From: CAXSEF01 sp964236535
Lineage (GTDB): Bacteria; Pseudomonadota; Alphaproteobacteria; Acetobacterales; Acetobacteraceae
Reading direction: 5' to 3'
Assembly (NCBI GenBank): GCA_964236535.1
Contig: CAXSEF010000018.1
Span: 1 to 44,029 of the forward strand
Length of the DNA: 44,029 nt
This document shows, in pieces, positions 8,286-17,297 of this stretch. Made by a program: the position numbers and the translations under genes. Each line of letters opens with the position of its first letter. Positions within the stretch are counted from its first letter, which is position 1. Under the pieces are notes generated by a model. The model worked only from the letters and a program-made list of their open reading frames with translations. It did no database searches and was not told where the DNA came from.

Positions 8286-9752
8286 ATGGCGACCAGGGCG
8301 GCAAAGGCACGCGAGGCGGCGGACGGCACGACCCTGCTCTGGTTCCGCCATGACCTGCGCCTGGCCGACAACCGTGCCCTGCTGGCCGCGATGGAGTCCG
8401 GGCGCGCGGTGCTTCCGGTCTACGTGCTGGACGAGGCGGCGGGCGAGCGCTGGGCACCGGCAAGCGCGTCGCGCTGGTGGCTGCACCACAGCCTCGCGGC
8501 GTTGGACGCCAGCCTGCGCGAGCGCGGGGCCACGCTGCTGCTGCTGCGCCGCGGCGACGCCGCGGCGCTGATCCCGGAGCTGGCGCGCGAGGCCGGAGCG
8601 CGCGAGGTGCACGCCGGAGTGATGCACGAGCCCTGGGCCCGGGCACGCGACGCTGCGGTCGCCGCGACGCTGCAGGCGCAGGGCTCGGCGCTGCACCTGC
8701 ACCGCGTGGCGACGCTCTACGCGCCCGACCGCATCGCCACCAAGGCCGGCGGCCGCTACGGCGTCTACACCCCGTTTGCCAATGCCTGCCGCGCGCTGGG
8801 CGAGCCGGACCCGCCGCTGCCGGCGCCGGACCGCATCGCCGGCGCGAACCCCCCGGCCTCGGACGATCTCGGATCATGGGGCCTGCTGCCGACGGCGCCC
8901 GACTGGGCCGGCGGCATGCGCGAGACCTGGACCCCCGGCGAGGCCGGTGCCGCCGGCCGGCTCGCCCGCTTCATGGAGCGCAGCGTCGCCGGCTACGACC
9001 AGGACCGCAACATCCCGGGCCGCGACAGCACCTCGATGCTTTCGCCACACCTGCACTGGGGCGAGCTGTCGCCGAACCAGGTCTGGCAAGCGGCGCACCA
9101 GTCCGGCTCCGGCCGCGCCCTCGACGTCTTCCTCGCGGAGCTGCTCTGGCACGAGTTCGCTGCCTACCTGCTGTGGAACAACGCGAACCTGCCCGACGCT
9201 CCGCTGCGCGCGGCCTTCTCTCGCCTGCCCTGGCGCGACGAGCCGGCCGGCCTGCGCGCGTGGCAGCGCGGGCGCACCGGCGTGCCGATCGTCGATGCGG
9301 GCATGCGCCAGCTGTGGAACATGGGCTGGATGCACAACCGGGTGCGGATGATCACCGCCTCGTTCCTGGTCAAGCACCTGCTGGTGGACTGGGTCGCCGG
9401 CGAGGCCTGGTTCTGGGACACCCTCGTCGACGCCGACCTCGCCGCGAACGCCGCGAGCTGGCAGTGGGTCGCCGGCTGCGGCACCGACTCGCAGCCGTTC
9501 TTCCGGGTGTTCAACCCGGTCTCGCAGGGCCGAAAATTCGACCCCGACGGCACCTACGTGCGGCGCTGGGTGCCGGAGCTGGCCCGCATGCCGGACCGCT
9601 GGCTGCACGAGCCCTGGTCGGCCCCGCAGGACGTCCTGCGCGACGCCGGAGTGGCGCTGGGCAGCACCTACCCGCATCCGCTGCTGGATCTCGACGAGGG
9701 ACGGCAGCGCGCGCTCGAGATCTACCGTGCGACGGTGCGGCGTGCCGCTTGA
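8286..9752 (+). CDS. phrB: Deoxyribodipyrimidine photolyase (class I cryptochrome/photolyase family)
   Basis: A 488-residue flavoprotein that uses light to split cyclobutane pyrimidine dimers. The N-terminal alpha/beta antenna domain opens with LLWFRHDLRLADN. The C-terminal FAD-binding domain shows WHEFAAYLLW, GVPIVDAGMRQLW, GWMHNRVRMI and the DADLAANAASWQW region with the conserved Asn and Trp residues used for flavin chemistry and electron transfer, then FNPVSQGRKFDP. Length and motifs fit the class I family. ATG 8286 has a purine-rich stretch (gggagagccggcgga) upstream. It follows pdeM by about 145 bp and may share the DNA-repair neighbourhood, but nothing shows a common transcript. Confidence 0.93.
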   Translation: MATRAAKAREAADGTTLLWFRHDLRLADNRALLAAMESGRAVLPVYVLDEAAGERWAPASASRWWLHHSLAALDASLRERGATLLLLRRGDAAALIPELAREAGAREVHAGVMHEPWARARDAAVAATLQAQGSALHLHRVATLYAPDRIATKAGGRYGVYTPFANACRALGEPDPPLPAPDRIAGANPPASDDLGSWGLLPTAPDWAGGMRETWTPGEAGAAGRLARFMERSVAGYDQDRNIPGRDSTSMLSPHLHWGELSPNQVWQAAHQSGSGRALDVFLAELLWHEFAAYLLWNNANLPDAPLRAAFSRLPWRDEPAGLRAWQRGRTGVPIVDAGMRQLWNMGWMHNRVRMITASFLVKHLLVDWVAGEAWFWDTLVDADLAANAASWQWVAGCGTDSQPFFRVFNPVSQGRKFDPDGTYVRRWVPELARMPDRWLHEPWSAPQDVLRDAGVALGSTYPHPLLDLDEGRQRALEIYRATVRRAA

Positions 9753-9760
9753 AGCGGGGT

Positions 9761-9830
9761 TGGCAGGGCAAGGCAGGACCGCGGGCTCCGCTTCCGGACC
9801 CCGCCAGGGGCAGGTTCCCGGAATCCCGGT
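9761..9830. repeat. Degenerate interspersed repeat after phrB
   Basis: Starts gcagggcaaggcagg and keeps the ccgccaggggcaggttcccgg arm spacing of the family, but the hairpins have decayed. Confidence 0.45.
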
Positions 9831-9872
9831 GTCCGCGCCGCTCCCGGCAGGGACCCAGGTGCGGACGACCCG

Positions 9873-10580
9873 ATGCCTCCTGGCGTCCACGACCCGGTCG
9901 GCACCGCGGTGATCCCGCCCGGCGCGACGCTCCGGGTGGTGGGCGACGTTCACGGCGACGCCCGCGCCTTCGGCTTCGCCGCCGAGACCGACCGCTTCGT
10001 GGTGCAGCTCGGCGACCTCACCGACGGCGGGCCGGACAGCGCCGCCGTCCTCCGCCTCGCCTTCCGCCTGGTGGAGCAGGGCCGTGGCCTGTTCCTGCTC
10101 GGCAACCATGACCGCAAGCTCGGTCGCAGCCTCTCCGGCCACAACGTGCACATGGACGCCGCGCTGCAGCACACGCTGGCCCAGCTCGACCCCGACCTGC
10201 GCGCGCGCACCCTGGCCGAAGTGTCGCGTGCCCCGGCCTGGATCGCGCACGGGTCGCGCTTCTTCGTCCATGGTGGCTTCGACCCGCGCATGCTGCACGA
10301 GCCGCCGCCGCCGCCGCTCGCAGGGGTCACTCCGCTGCTGTCGCGAGCCTTGTTCGGGCAGACCACCGGACGCATGCAGCCCGACGGCTTCCCGGAACGG
10401 GTGCTGCGCTGGGTGGACCGCATCCCGCCCGCCCTGACGGTCTACGTCGGCCACGATCGCCGCAGCAGCGACGGCCGCCCCCTGGTGCGGCATGGCGAGC
10501 TCGGCGGAACGGCGGTCTTCGTCGACACGGGTGCCGGCAAGGGCGGGCACCTGTCCTGGATCGACCTGCCGCCGGAGTAG
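9873..10580 (+). CDS. Calcineurin-like metallophosphoesterase (diadenosine tetraphosphatase/Ser-Thr phosphatase type)
   Basis: A 235-residue protein with the full metallophosphatase signature: GDVHGD with Asp25 and His27, GDLTDGG with Asp48, GNHDRK, and later FVHGG and GHDRR. This arrangement fits the PPP-like bacterial phosphatases (PrpE or ApaH-like), which hydrolyse dinucleoside polyphosphates or phosphoproteins. The specific substrate is not determined. ATG 9873 is taken because the conserved domain starts 20 residues later and the sequence upstream is repeat. It is a monocistronic gene flanked on both sides by interspersed repeats and convergent with queD. Confidence 0.85.
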   Translation: MPPGVHDPVGTAVIPPGATLRVVGDVHGDARAFGFAAETDRFVVQLGDLTDGGPDSAAVLRLAFRLVEQGRGLFLLGNHDRKLGRSLSGHNVHMDAALQHTLAQLDPDLRARTLAEVSRAPAWIAHGSRFFVHGGFDPRMLHEPPPPPLAGVTPLLSRALFGQTTGRMQPDGFPERVLRWVDRIPPALTVYVGHDRRSSDGRPLVRHGELGGTAVFVDTGAGKGGHLSWIDLPPE

Positions 10581-10603
10581 TCCCGGGAGGCCTTGAGTGT
10601 GAC

Positions 10604-10741
10604 CGGCCAGGCAGGCAAGGCCAGAGGCTCTGCCTCTGGACTCCGCCAAAGGCCGGCCTTTGGAATCCCTATGTCTAGGAAAGGGTTTCCACAGGCCTCA
10701 GGCTTTTGGCGGTGCCGGGCGAAGGGAGATCCCGGCCTTGC
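10604..10741. repeat. Near-complete interspersed repeat, overlapping the 3' end of queD
   Basis: All modules of the family are present: ccagaggc-tct-gcctctgg, ccaaaggcc-gg-cctttgg, a linker atccctatgtctaggaaa, then ccacaggcctcaggctttt and a right arm ending in cccggccttgct. The right half lies inside queD, whose last about 15 codons are repeat-derived. Confidence 0.85.
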
Positions 10742-11117
10742 TCCCTCGGTCGCGGGCAGGCCCGTAGTAGGTGCAGCTTTCGCCGTTGCTGTCGCGGTGC
10801 ACGGCGACACGTACCAGCCCGGCGCAGACCGGCTCCACCACCCGCCAGATCCAGGCCGTGAGGTTCTCCATGGTCGCCGGCCCCAGCCCCGCCACGTGGT
10901 CGAGGAACCGATGGTCCAGGCCGTCCCGCGCCGCTTCCAGCGCGCGCTCGAACAGTCCGAGGTCCACCACCATGCCGCTTGCCGGGTCGGCCTCGCCGCG
11001 CACCGTCACCTCGGCGCGATAGGAGTGCCCGTGGATGCGCCGGCTCGGCTCGGCGTCGATGCTGCGGTCGAGCGTGTGTGCGGCCTCGAAGCGGAACTGC
11101 TTGGAAAGCTCAAACAT
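10698..11117 (-). CDS. queD: 6-carboxy-5,6,7,8-tetrahydropterin synthase QueD (PTPS fold), catalytic Cys replaced by Ser
   Basis: A 139-residue PTPS-fold protein. Zinc ligands are His14 (EAAHTL), His29 and His31 (RIHGHSY); LDHRFLD around 68-74 and Glu113 (NGES) match the other active-site residues. In classical QueD the motif is CxxxHGH; here the position four residues before His29 is Ser25 (SRRIHGH), so the usual catalytic Cys is missing. It would make 6-carboxytetrahydropterin for queuosine. It lies 9 bp downstream of queE in one operon. The last about 15 residues are encoded by an interspersed repeat and lie beyond the normal PTPS end (about residue 120). Confidence 0.85.
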   Translation of the reverse strand: MFELSKQFRFEAAHTLDRSIDAEPSRRIHGHSYRAEVTVRGEADPASGMVVDLGLFERALEAARDGLDHRFLDHVAGLGPATMENLTAWIWRVVEPVCAGLVRVAVHRDSNGESCTYYGPARDRGSKAGISLRPAPPKA

Positions 11118-11126
11118 CGACGCCCA

Positions 11127-11756
11127 TCAAGGAATGCCGATCATCTTGTGGGTCTGCAGGCTGAGCCGCCACTGCGGGTGCGCCAGGCAGTAGGCGACCG
11201 CGGCGGCGGTGTTGGCGAGCCGCTCCGGCCCGTCCATCGGCTGCAGGAAGAAATGAGTGAACGCGAGCGCCTCGAACGCCTCGGGCGGCAGCTCGGGCTG
11301 GGGGAACACCAGCTTCAGCTCGGCACCGCAGCGCTGCACCAGCGCCCCGCCCGGCTTCGGGCTGACGCACACCCAGTCCACACCCGGAGGCGCCGGCAGG
11401 GTCCCGTTGGTCTCGACCGCCGCGACCATGCCGCGCGCATGCACGGCGTCCAGCAGCGCGTCGTCGAGCTGCAGCAGAGGCTCGCCCCCGGTGAACACGA
11501 CGTAGCCGGCGACGCCACCCGGCCGCAACGCCGCGATCGCCCCGGCCAGCGCGTCGGCACTTTCGAAGCGTCCGCCGCCCGGCCCGTCGGTGCCGACGAA
11601 GTCGGTGTCGCAGAACCTGCAGCGCGCCGTCGAACGGTCGGCCTCGCGCCCCGACCACAGGTTGCACCCGGCGAAGCGGCAGAACACCGACGCCCGGCCG
11701 GACTGCGCGCCCTCGCCCTGCAGCGTCGCGAACATCTCCTTGACGGCGTAGGTCAC
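11127..11756 (-). CDS. queE: 7-carboxy-7-deazaguanine synthase QueE (radical SAM)
   Basis: A 209-residue radical SAM enzyme that converts 6-carboxytetrahydropterin to 7-carboxy-7-deazaguanine in queuosine synthesis. The 4Fe-4S ligands are Cys31, Cys46 and Cys49, giving the expanded CX14CX2C pattern known for one group of QueE enzymes instead of CX3CX2C. FTGGEP follows as the SAM-binding region. The N-terminus (TYAVKEMF, TLQGEGAQ) matches the family and requires the GTG start at 11756; no ATG fits. It is the first gene of a queE-queD pair. queC, queF and tgt are not in this window. Confidence 0.92.
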   Translation of the reverse strand: MTYAVKEMFATLQGEGAQSGRASVFCRFAGCNLWSGREADRSTARCRFCDTDFVGTDGPGGGRFESADALAGAIAALRPGGVAGYVVFTGGEPLLQLDDALLDAVHARGMVAAVETNGTLPAPPGVDWVCVSPKPGGALVQRCGAELKLVFPQPELPPEAFEALAFTHFFLQPMDGPERLANTAAAVAYCLAHPQWRLSLQTHKMIGIP

Positions 11757-11786
11757 GATGCGCCGTCAGGTAGGCCCGGTGGCGGA

Positions 11787-11922
11787 GCAAGGCAAGAGGA
11801 AGCCAGGGACCCTGCCTCTGGACTCCACCAGGGGCAGGTCCCTGGACCGGCCTGCTTTCACATGCGGGTCTGGGGCCTCAGGCCCCAGCGGAGTCCAGAG
11901 GCAGAGCCTCTGGCCTTGCCTG
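11787..11922. repeat. Interspersed repeat between queE and the FeS photolyase gene
   Basis: Two units are visible: a diverged left half (ccagggaccctgcctctgg) and a well-kept right half with ggggcctcaggcccc and ccagaggcagagcctctgg hairpins. The right half is almost identical to the copy between lhr and pdeM. It abuts the stop codon of the photolyase. Confidence 0.85.
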
Positions 11923-13488
11923 CTAGACCTTCTCCCCCGCCTCCATCGCCGCGAGGAACGCCGCCGCCCGTGCCCGCAACGCGCCAAGCCGCTCCGGCGC
12001 CATCCGCTGCATCGTGCGCACCGGCATCGCCATGCGCGAGTTGCCCCCGAACACCGCCGCGTGGCGGGCGATGAAGTCCCAGTACAGCGCGTTGAACGGG
12101 CAGGCGCCCTCGCCCACGTGCTCGCGGACGTCGTAGGCGCAGCCGGCGCAGTAGTCGCTCATCCGGTTGATGTACGCTCCCGACGCCGCGTAAGGCTTGG
12201 AGCCGATCACGCCGCCATCGGCGAACAGCGCCATGCCGCGCACGTTCGGCATCTCCACCCACTCGTAGGCGTCGGCGTAGACGATCAGGTACCACTCGTC
12301 GACCTGGACCGGATCGAGCCCGGCGAGCAGGGCGAAGTTGCCGGTGATTATCAGCCGCTGGATGTGGTGCGCGTAGGCGTGCGTCCGGGTGTCGACGACC
12401 GCCTGGTGGACGCAGTTCATCCGCGTCGCCCCGTCCCAGTAGAACTGCGGCACCGGCCGCACCGCCTGCAGCGCGTTCTTCCGCGCATACTCCGGCATGT
12501 GCAGCCAGTAGATGCCGCGCACGAACTCCCGCCAGCCCAGCACCTGGCGGATGAAGCCCTCCGCGGCATTCAGCGGCACGTTGCCCGCACGATAGGCGGC
12601 CTCGGCAGCGGCGCACACCTCGCGCGGCAGCAGCAGCCCGGCGTTCATCGAGGTCGAGACCAGCGCGTGGAACAGTGCCGGCGCGCCGGTCTGCATCGCG
12701 TCCTGCCAATCCCCGAACTGCGGCAGCCGGAGCGCCACGAAGTCGTCCAGTGCCTGGTGCGCCTGCTGCGACGTCACCGGCAGCGAGAAGCCGTCCACCT
12801 CGCCGAAGTGCCCGGCGAAGCGCCCCGCCACCAGCGTCATGACCGCGCGGGTGATCTCGTCCGGTGCGAACTCCGGGGTGTCGGGTGCTGTCACCCCCTT
12901 TGGCAGTCGCCTGCGGTTCAGGGCGTCGTAGTTCCACTGGCCGCCCTCGGGACCGCCGCCGCCGGGGCCGATGCCGTCCAGCAGCACGCCGTGGGTGCGC
13001 CGCATGTCGCGGTAGAAGAACTCCATGCGCAGCTGCCGCTTGCCACGCGCCCAGGCCAGGAAGTCCTGGGTGCGACAGAGGAACCGGTCGTCGTCGCGGA
13101 TCTCGACCTCGACCCCGGCGAGCTCGTGCCAGTGCCGCATGTCGTCGAGCAGCCGCCACTCGCCCGGCTCGGTGACCACGATCCGCGCGGGACCCAGCCT
13201 GGCGGCGGCGCGCAGCATTTCGCCGCGCAGCGAATGCGTGTTGTCCGGGTCGTCCAGCCGCACGTAGGCGACGCGCACGCCGCGGGCCTCGAGCGCGCGG
13301 GCGAAATGCCGCATGGCCGAGAGCACCAGCACGATCTTCTTCTTGTGGTGGCGGACATAGGTGCACTCGGCCCGTACCTCCGCCATCAGCACCACGTCGC
13401 GCTGCGGGTCGAGATCGGCGAGCGAGGACAGCGAGGCACTGCACTGGTCACCCAGCACCAGACGCAACACCGCAACGTCCTGCCCCAT
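11923..13488 (-). CDS. FeS-cluster bacterial cryptochrome/(6-4) photolyase (PhrB/CryB type)
   Basis: A 521-residue member of the cryptochrome/photolyase-related group carrying a 4Fe-4S cluster. Four Cys, at 359 (RMNC), 447 and 450 (CAGC) and 463 (ACPF), have spacings of 88, 3 and 13, equal to those of the Agrobacterium (6-4) photolyase PhrB cluster ligands. The N-terminal region begins VLRLVLGDQ, as in this family, and the FAD domain holds HHIQRLIITGNFALL and DEWYLIVYADAYEWV. It should repair (6-4) photoproducts and bind FAD and a lumazine-type antenna. ATG 13488 gives MGQDVAVLRL. It complements the class I photolyase nearby. Confidence 0.92.
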   Translation of the reverse strand: MGQDVAVLRLVLGDQCSASLSSLADLDPQRDVVLMAEVRAECTYVRHHKKKIVLVLSAMRHFARALEARGVRVAYVRLDDPDNTHSLRGEMLRAAARLGPARIVVTEPGEWRLLDDMRHWHELAGVEVEIRDDDRFLCRTQDFLAWARGKRQLRMEFFYRDMRRTHGVLLDGIGPGGGGPEGGQWNYDALNRRRLPKGVTAPDTPEFAPDEITRAVMTLVAGRFAGHFGEVDGFSLPVTSQQAHQALDDFVALRLPQFGDWQDAMQTGAPALFHALVSTSMNAGLLLPREVCAAAEAAYRAGNVPLNAAEGFIRQVLGWREFVRGIYWLHMPEYARKNALQAVRPVPQFYWDGATRMNCVHQAVVDTRTHAYAHHIQRLIITGNFALLAGLDPVQVDEWYLIVYADAYEWVEMPNVRGMALFADGGVIGSKPYAASGAYINRMSDYCAGCAYDVREHVGEGACPFNALYWDFIARHAAVFGGNSRMAMPVRTMQRMAPERLGALRARAAAFLAAMEAGEKV

Positions 13489-13635
13489 CGCCCAGCCCCC
13501 TGCTCCCCTGCAAGAGTGGCGGCGCGGCGGCAGGCGGCAAGGGCGTCACGGCCACATCCACGGCCACGCCGCAGCGCTGCCCCGCGAGCAAACCGGGCCG
13601 GGACAACCGCCAGGCTTCATGGCAGTGTCAATGCC

Positions 13636-14157
13636 ATGCGCCAGCTTCTGCTCCTGCGACACGCGAAGTCGTCCTGGGACGATCCCAAGCTGCCGGACCA
13701 CGCACGGCCACTCAACCCGCGCGGGCGCCGCGCCGCGGAAGCGGTGCGCGACATCCTGGTCGGGCTGGGCGCCGCGCCGGAGCTGGTGCTGGTGTCCTCG
13801 GCACGGCGTACCCTGCAGACCCTGGCGGCACTGGAGCCGTGGCCCGTCCCGCCCCGGGTGGAGCCGCTCGACGCGCTCTATCTGGCAAGTGCGACGGACA
13901 TGCTGGCAGTGCTGCGCGAGTCCGGCGGCGACGCGGGCTGCATCATGCTGGTCGGGCACAATCCGGGCCTGCACGAGCTGGTCCTGCTGCTGGCGGCCGA
14001 GATCTCGGACCCGGACCAGCGCGCCATCCTGGAGGTGGACTACCCGACCGCGGCGCTCGCGTTGCTGACGATCGACGGCACCTGGAGCGGGCTGCTCGCC
14101 GGCACCGCGGTGCTGCGGCGCCTCATCTGTCCCGGCGAGCCGCCGAACCCCAGATGA
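13636..14157 (+). CDS. SixA-like histidine phosphatase superfamily protein
   Basis: A 173-residue branch-1 histidine phosphatase. The phosphohistidine motif is LLRHAKSSW near the N-terminus, and the second active-site His is in VGHNPG near residue 105. SSARRTLQT supplies the usual Arg. Small proteins of this type include SixA, which dephosphorylates phosphohistidine on HPt domains, but many homologues have unknown targets. ATG 13636 gives MRQLLLLRHAK, the family start. The gene is divergent from the FeS photolyase across 147 bp, so both promoters probably lie in 13489-13635. Confidence 0.87.
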   Translation: MRQLLLLRHAKSSWDDPKLPDHARPLNPRGRRAAEAVRDILVGLGAAPELVLVSSARRTLQTLAALEPWPVPPRVEPLDALYLASATDMLAVLRESGGDAGCIMLVGHNPGLHELVLLLAAEISDPDQRAILEVDYPTAALALLTIDGTWSGLLAGTAVLRRLICPGEPPNPR

Positions 14158-14428
14158 ACGCGACAGCGGGCGCCCCGACCAGCGACAGGTTGCTGCCCGT
14201 CGCGACGCCGGCGCCCGACCCGGCTGCCGCCGCGCCCGCCGAACCGTCCGGCGACCTGCCGTGCTGCAGGATGCACTTGGCGCGGTGGCGCCGGCTGCCT
14301 CGCCTCGCAACTCGACGTGCGTCTTGCCGGTCCGGCGGCTGCGTTGCGTGTCGGCAAGGATCGGGGTAGGCGTTCACCGATGCGATGCGATGCGGTGCCA
14401 TCGCCGCTCACCCGCAGACGGAGGTCCC

Positions 14429-15001
14429 GTGTCGCTCCGCTCCCCGCGTCGGATCTTTCGCCGCAGTTCCGTGCGGCGCGCAGTCTGGGTGATCCCGGCC
14501 GCGAGCTGCGCCGCCGGGATACTGGGTCTGGCCGTCGTGCTGGTTTCGGAAGGTGCCGCGCGTGGTCCCGCAACGCAGCCCCTGCCTGGCGACGTGACGC
14601 TGCTCGCCGAACCGGCGCAGGTCGAAGTCGTGGACGGCGACACGCTGCGGGTGCGCGATACGGTGATCCGGCTGCGTGGCGTGAGCGCGCCGGAACGCGG
14701 CGCCGGCTGCGGACCGCGACCGCGTGGCGACGTCGATTGCGGTCGGGCCGCCACCGTTATCCTCGCAGGTCTGGTGTCGCACGCCCCGGTTGAATGCCGC
14801 CTCGGCGGCCGTGACGGCGACGGCCATGTGCTCGGGCTGTGCCGCTCCGGCGGCGTCGAGATCAACAGTGCCGTGGTCGAGAGCGGCTGGGCGGTCGCCA
14901 GTCCCGACCAGCCGTCGCTCGACGCGGCCGAGCGGTCGGCCCGCGCCCACCGCCGCGGGCTGTGGGCGCCCTGGGCCGACCCGGCGCCCGACCGCGGCTG
15001 A
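14429..15001 (+). CDS. Membrane-anchored SNase-like (thermonuclease-fold) protein
   Basis: A 190-residue protein with an N-terminal basic stretch and one hydrophobic segment (about 18-43), so it is exported or anchored, followed by an SNase-like OB-fold. VDGDTLRV and IRLRGVSAPE match the staphylococcal nuclease core, with the equivalents of Asp21, Arg35 and Glu43. The equivalent of catalytic Arg87 (usually DxYGR) is His here (DGDGHVLG), and the Asp40 position is Ser, so strong nuclease activity is doubtful. The GTG start at 14429 is preceded at good distance by GGAGG. The 271 bp before it hold no convincing gene. Periplasmic nuclease-like or nucleic-acid-binding role inferred. Confidence 0.75.
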   Translation: MSLRSPRRIFRRSSVRRAVWVIPAASCAAGILGLAVVLVSEGAARGPATQPLPGDVTLLAEPAQVEVVDGDTLRVRDTVIRLRGVSAPERGAGCGPRPRGDVDCGRAATVILAGLVSHAPVECRLGGRDGDGHVLGLCRSGGVEINSAVVESGWAVASPDQPSLDAAERSARAHRRGLWAPWADPAPDRG

Positions 15002-15040
15002 GCATCACTCCGCTGGCAGCCTGACACCGGCGACCCGAGA

Positions 15041-15236
15041 CATTGACCTGCAAGCGAAGCAAGGCCGGGCTGCCCCTCCGTCCGCATTCCAGTGATCCAA
15101 GCGGGCCGTCGGAACCGTGCGCGGGCACTGCTCAGACCGCCAAAGGCCTAAGGCCTCTGGAAACCTCTTCCTTAAACACAGGGATTCCAAAGGCCAGGCC
15201 TTTGGCGGAGTCCAGAGGCAGAGCCTCTGGCCTTAC
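15041..15236. repeat. Full-length (about 200 bp) interspersed repeat
   Basis: Begins attgacctgcaagcgaagca, continues through a type-B left half with aagcgggcc and gcgcgggcac, then the type-A half with ccaaaggcct-aaggcctctgg, ttccttaaacacagggattcc, ccaaaggccaggcctttgg and ccagaggcagagcctctgg. The same order is seen at 36172-36380 and 43818-44029. It follows the SNase-like gene. Confidence 0.85.
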
Positions 15237-15536
15237 TTAGCTGCCCAAGCGCAAGGCCGTCGCCAGACTCGCTTCTGCATCACTGCGCACGGCCTACTGG
15301 GCACGCGGCCGCGACGCCTGCAGCAACACGCCCGGATGACTGCGCAGGGCGAGTTTTCGAACACGCTCCAGACGTTACGCGTGATCCCGGCTGACGCGCG
15401 CCTGCACAACCCAGGTCGGGACCGGCCCGGTTGCGCGGCGCAAAATTTGTGCCTTATGTGGGGCCGGTGACCCGAGTGCTGCCGCTGCGGACCGGCGGTT
15501 GCACGGGATGCTGAACCCAAAGAGCAGGATTTGCCC
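15237..15536 (+). promoter_or_regulatory. gltA upstream region with promoter candidate and overlapping palindrome
   Basis: No gene is visible. A sigma70-like promoter candidate is TTGCGC at 15431-15436 and TTATGT at 15454-15459 with a 17-bp spacer. Inside the spacer lies the near-perfect palindrome GCGCAAAATTTGTGC (15438-15452, one mismatch), which is well placed for a repressor or redox regulator. The ribosome site is agcagga just before ATG 15537. Assignment is by pattern only. Confidence 0.45.
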
Positions 15537-16844
<1,308 letters not shown>

Positions 16845-17057
16845 GCCTCGCCCGGTCGCCAGCAGGCGTCGTGTCGACGGGGACGCGCTGTCGACGCGGC
16901 CGGATCGAGGATCCCGCACCTGCGCTCGACGACCGCATGGCTGGTCACAACACGCCGTCCTCCAGAGGTCGCCCGCGGAGCCGGAGGGCGTGCGAAAGCC
17001 GGATCACCGCAGGCGGGTGCCAGGTGCCCGCGAGACTGGAAGTTCGCCGCCGCTGCT

Positions 17058-17297
17058 TCAGTCGCAGTCGCACCCCGGCGTCGGTCCGTCGTTCTGGCGC
17101 ACCACATGGTGGTCGATCCACTCGGAGACGAGACGGCGGGCTTCGCTGAGCGACGCCTCAGGATGATGGATCCGGTACAGGGTCGTGCAGGCCTGGAACG
17201 CATGCAGGTCGGCATTTCCGTGCCCGCGCAATTCGCGATACGCCGTCACGACAGCGCGTTCGCATCGGCGCGCGATCGGACTGGACACACGGACCAC
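17058..17297 (-). CDS. Small conserved hypothetical protein
   Basis: A 79-residue protein of unknown function, predicted helical, with RCERAVVTAYRELR, then a His/Cys-containing stretch (HAFQACTTLYRIHHPE), a helix SEARRLVSEWIDHH, and a Cys-containing tail CDCD. The GTG start at 17297 is chosen because GGAGGA lies six bases before it, the strongest ribosome site in this area; a TTG 39 bases upstream lacks one. Codon use resembles the neighbours, so it looks real. It is convergent with citrate synthase and divergent from pyrE. Confidence 0.6.
   Translation of the reverse strand: MVRVSSPIARRCERAVVTAYRELRGHGNADLHAFQACTTLYRIHHPEASLSEARRLVSEWIDHHVVRQNDGPTPGCDCD

Noticed and set aside
10604..10741. 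The repeat hairpins as rho-independent terminators
   Set aside because: They lack following T runs, occur in both orientations, lie before starts as well as after stops and even inside genes, so a terminator role is not their common feature.
13546..14310. Long open frames on the opposite strand of real genes in many places
   Set aside because: These are antisense shadows caused by high GC at third positions; they lack domains and ribosome sites.
14154..14369. A 71-residue frame whose ATG overlaps the stop of the SixA-like gene (ATGA)
   Set aside because: Pro/Ala-rich then Arg/Cys-rich composition with no recognisable domain; this is what a random frame in GC-rich DNA looks like. The overlap alone is not enough.
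14123..14401. A 92-residue minus-strand frame between the SixA-like and SNase-like genes
   Set aside because: No ribosome site, no family resemblance, and it overlaps the end of the SixA-like gene on the other strand.
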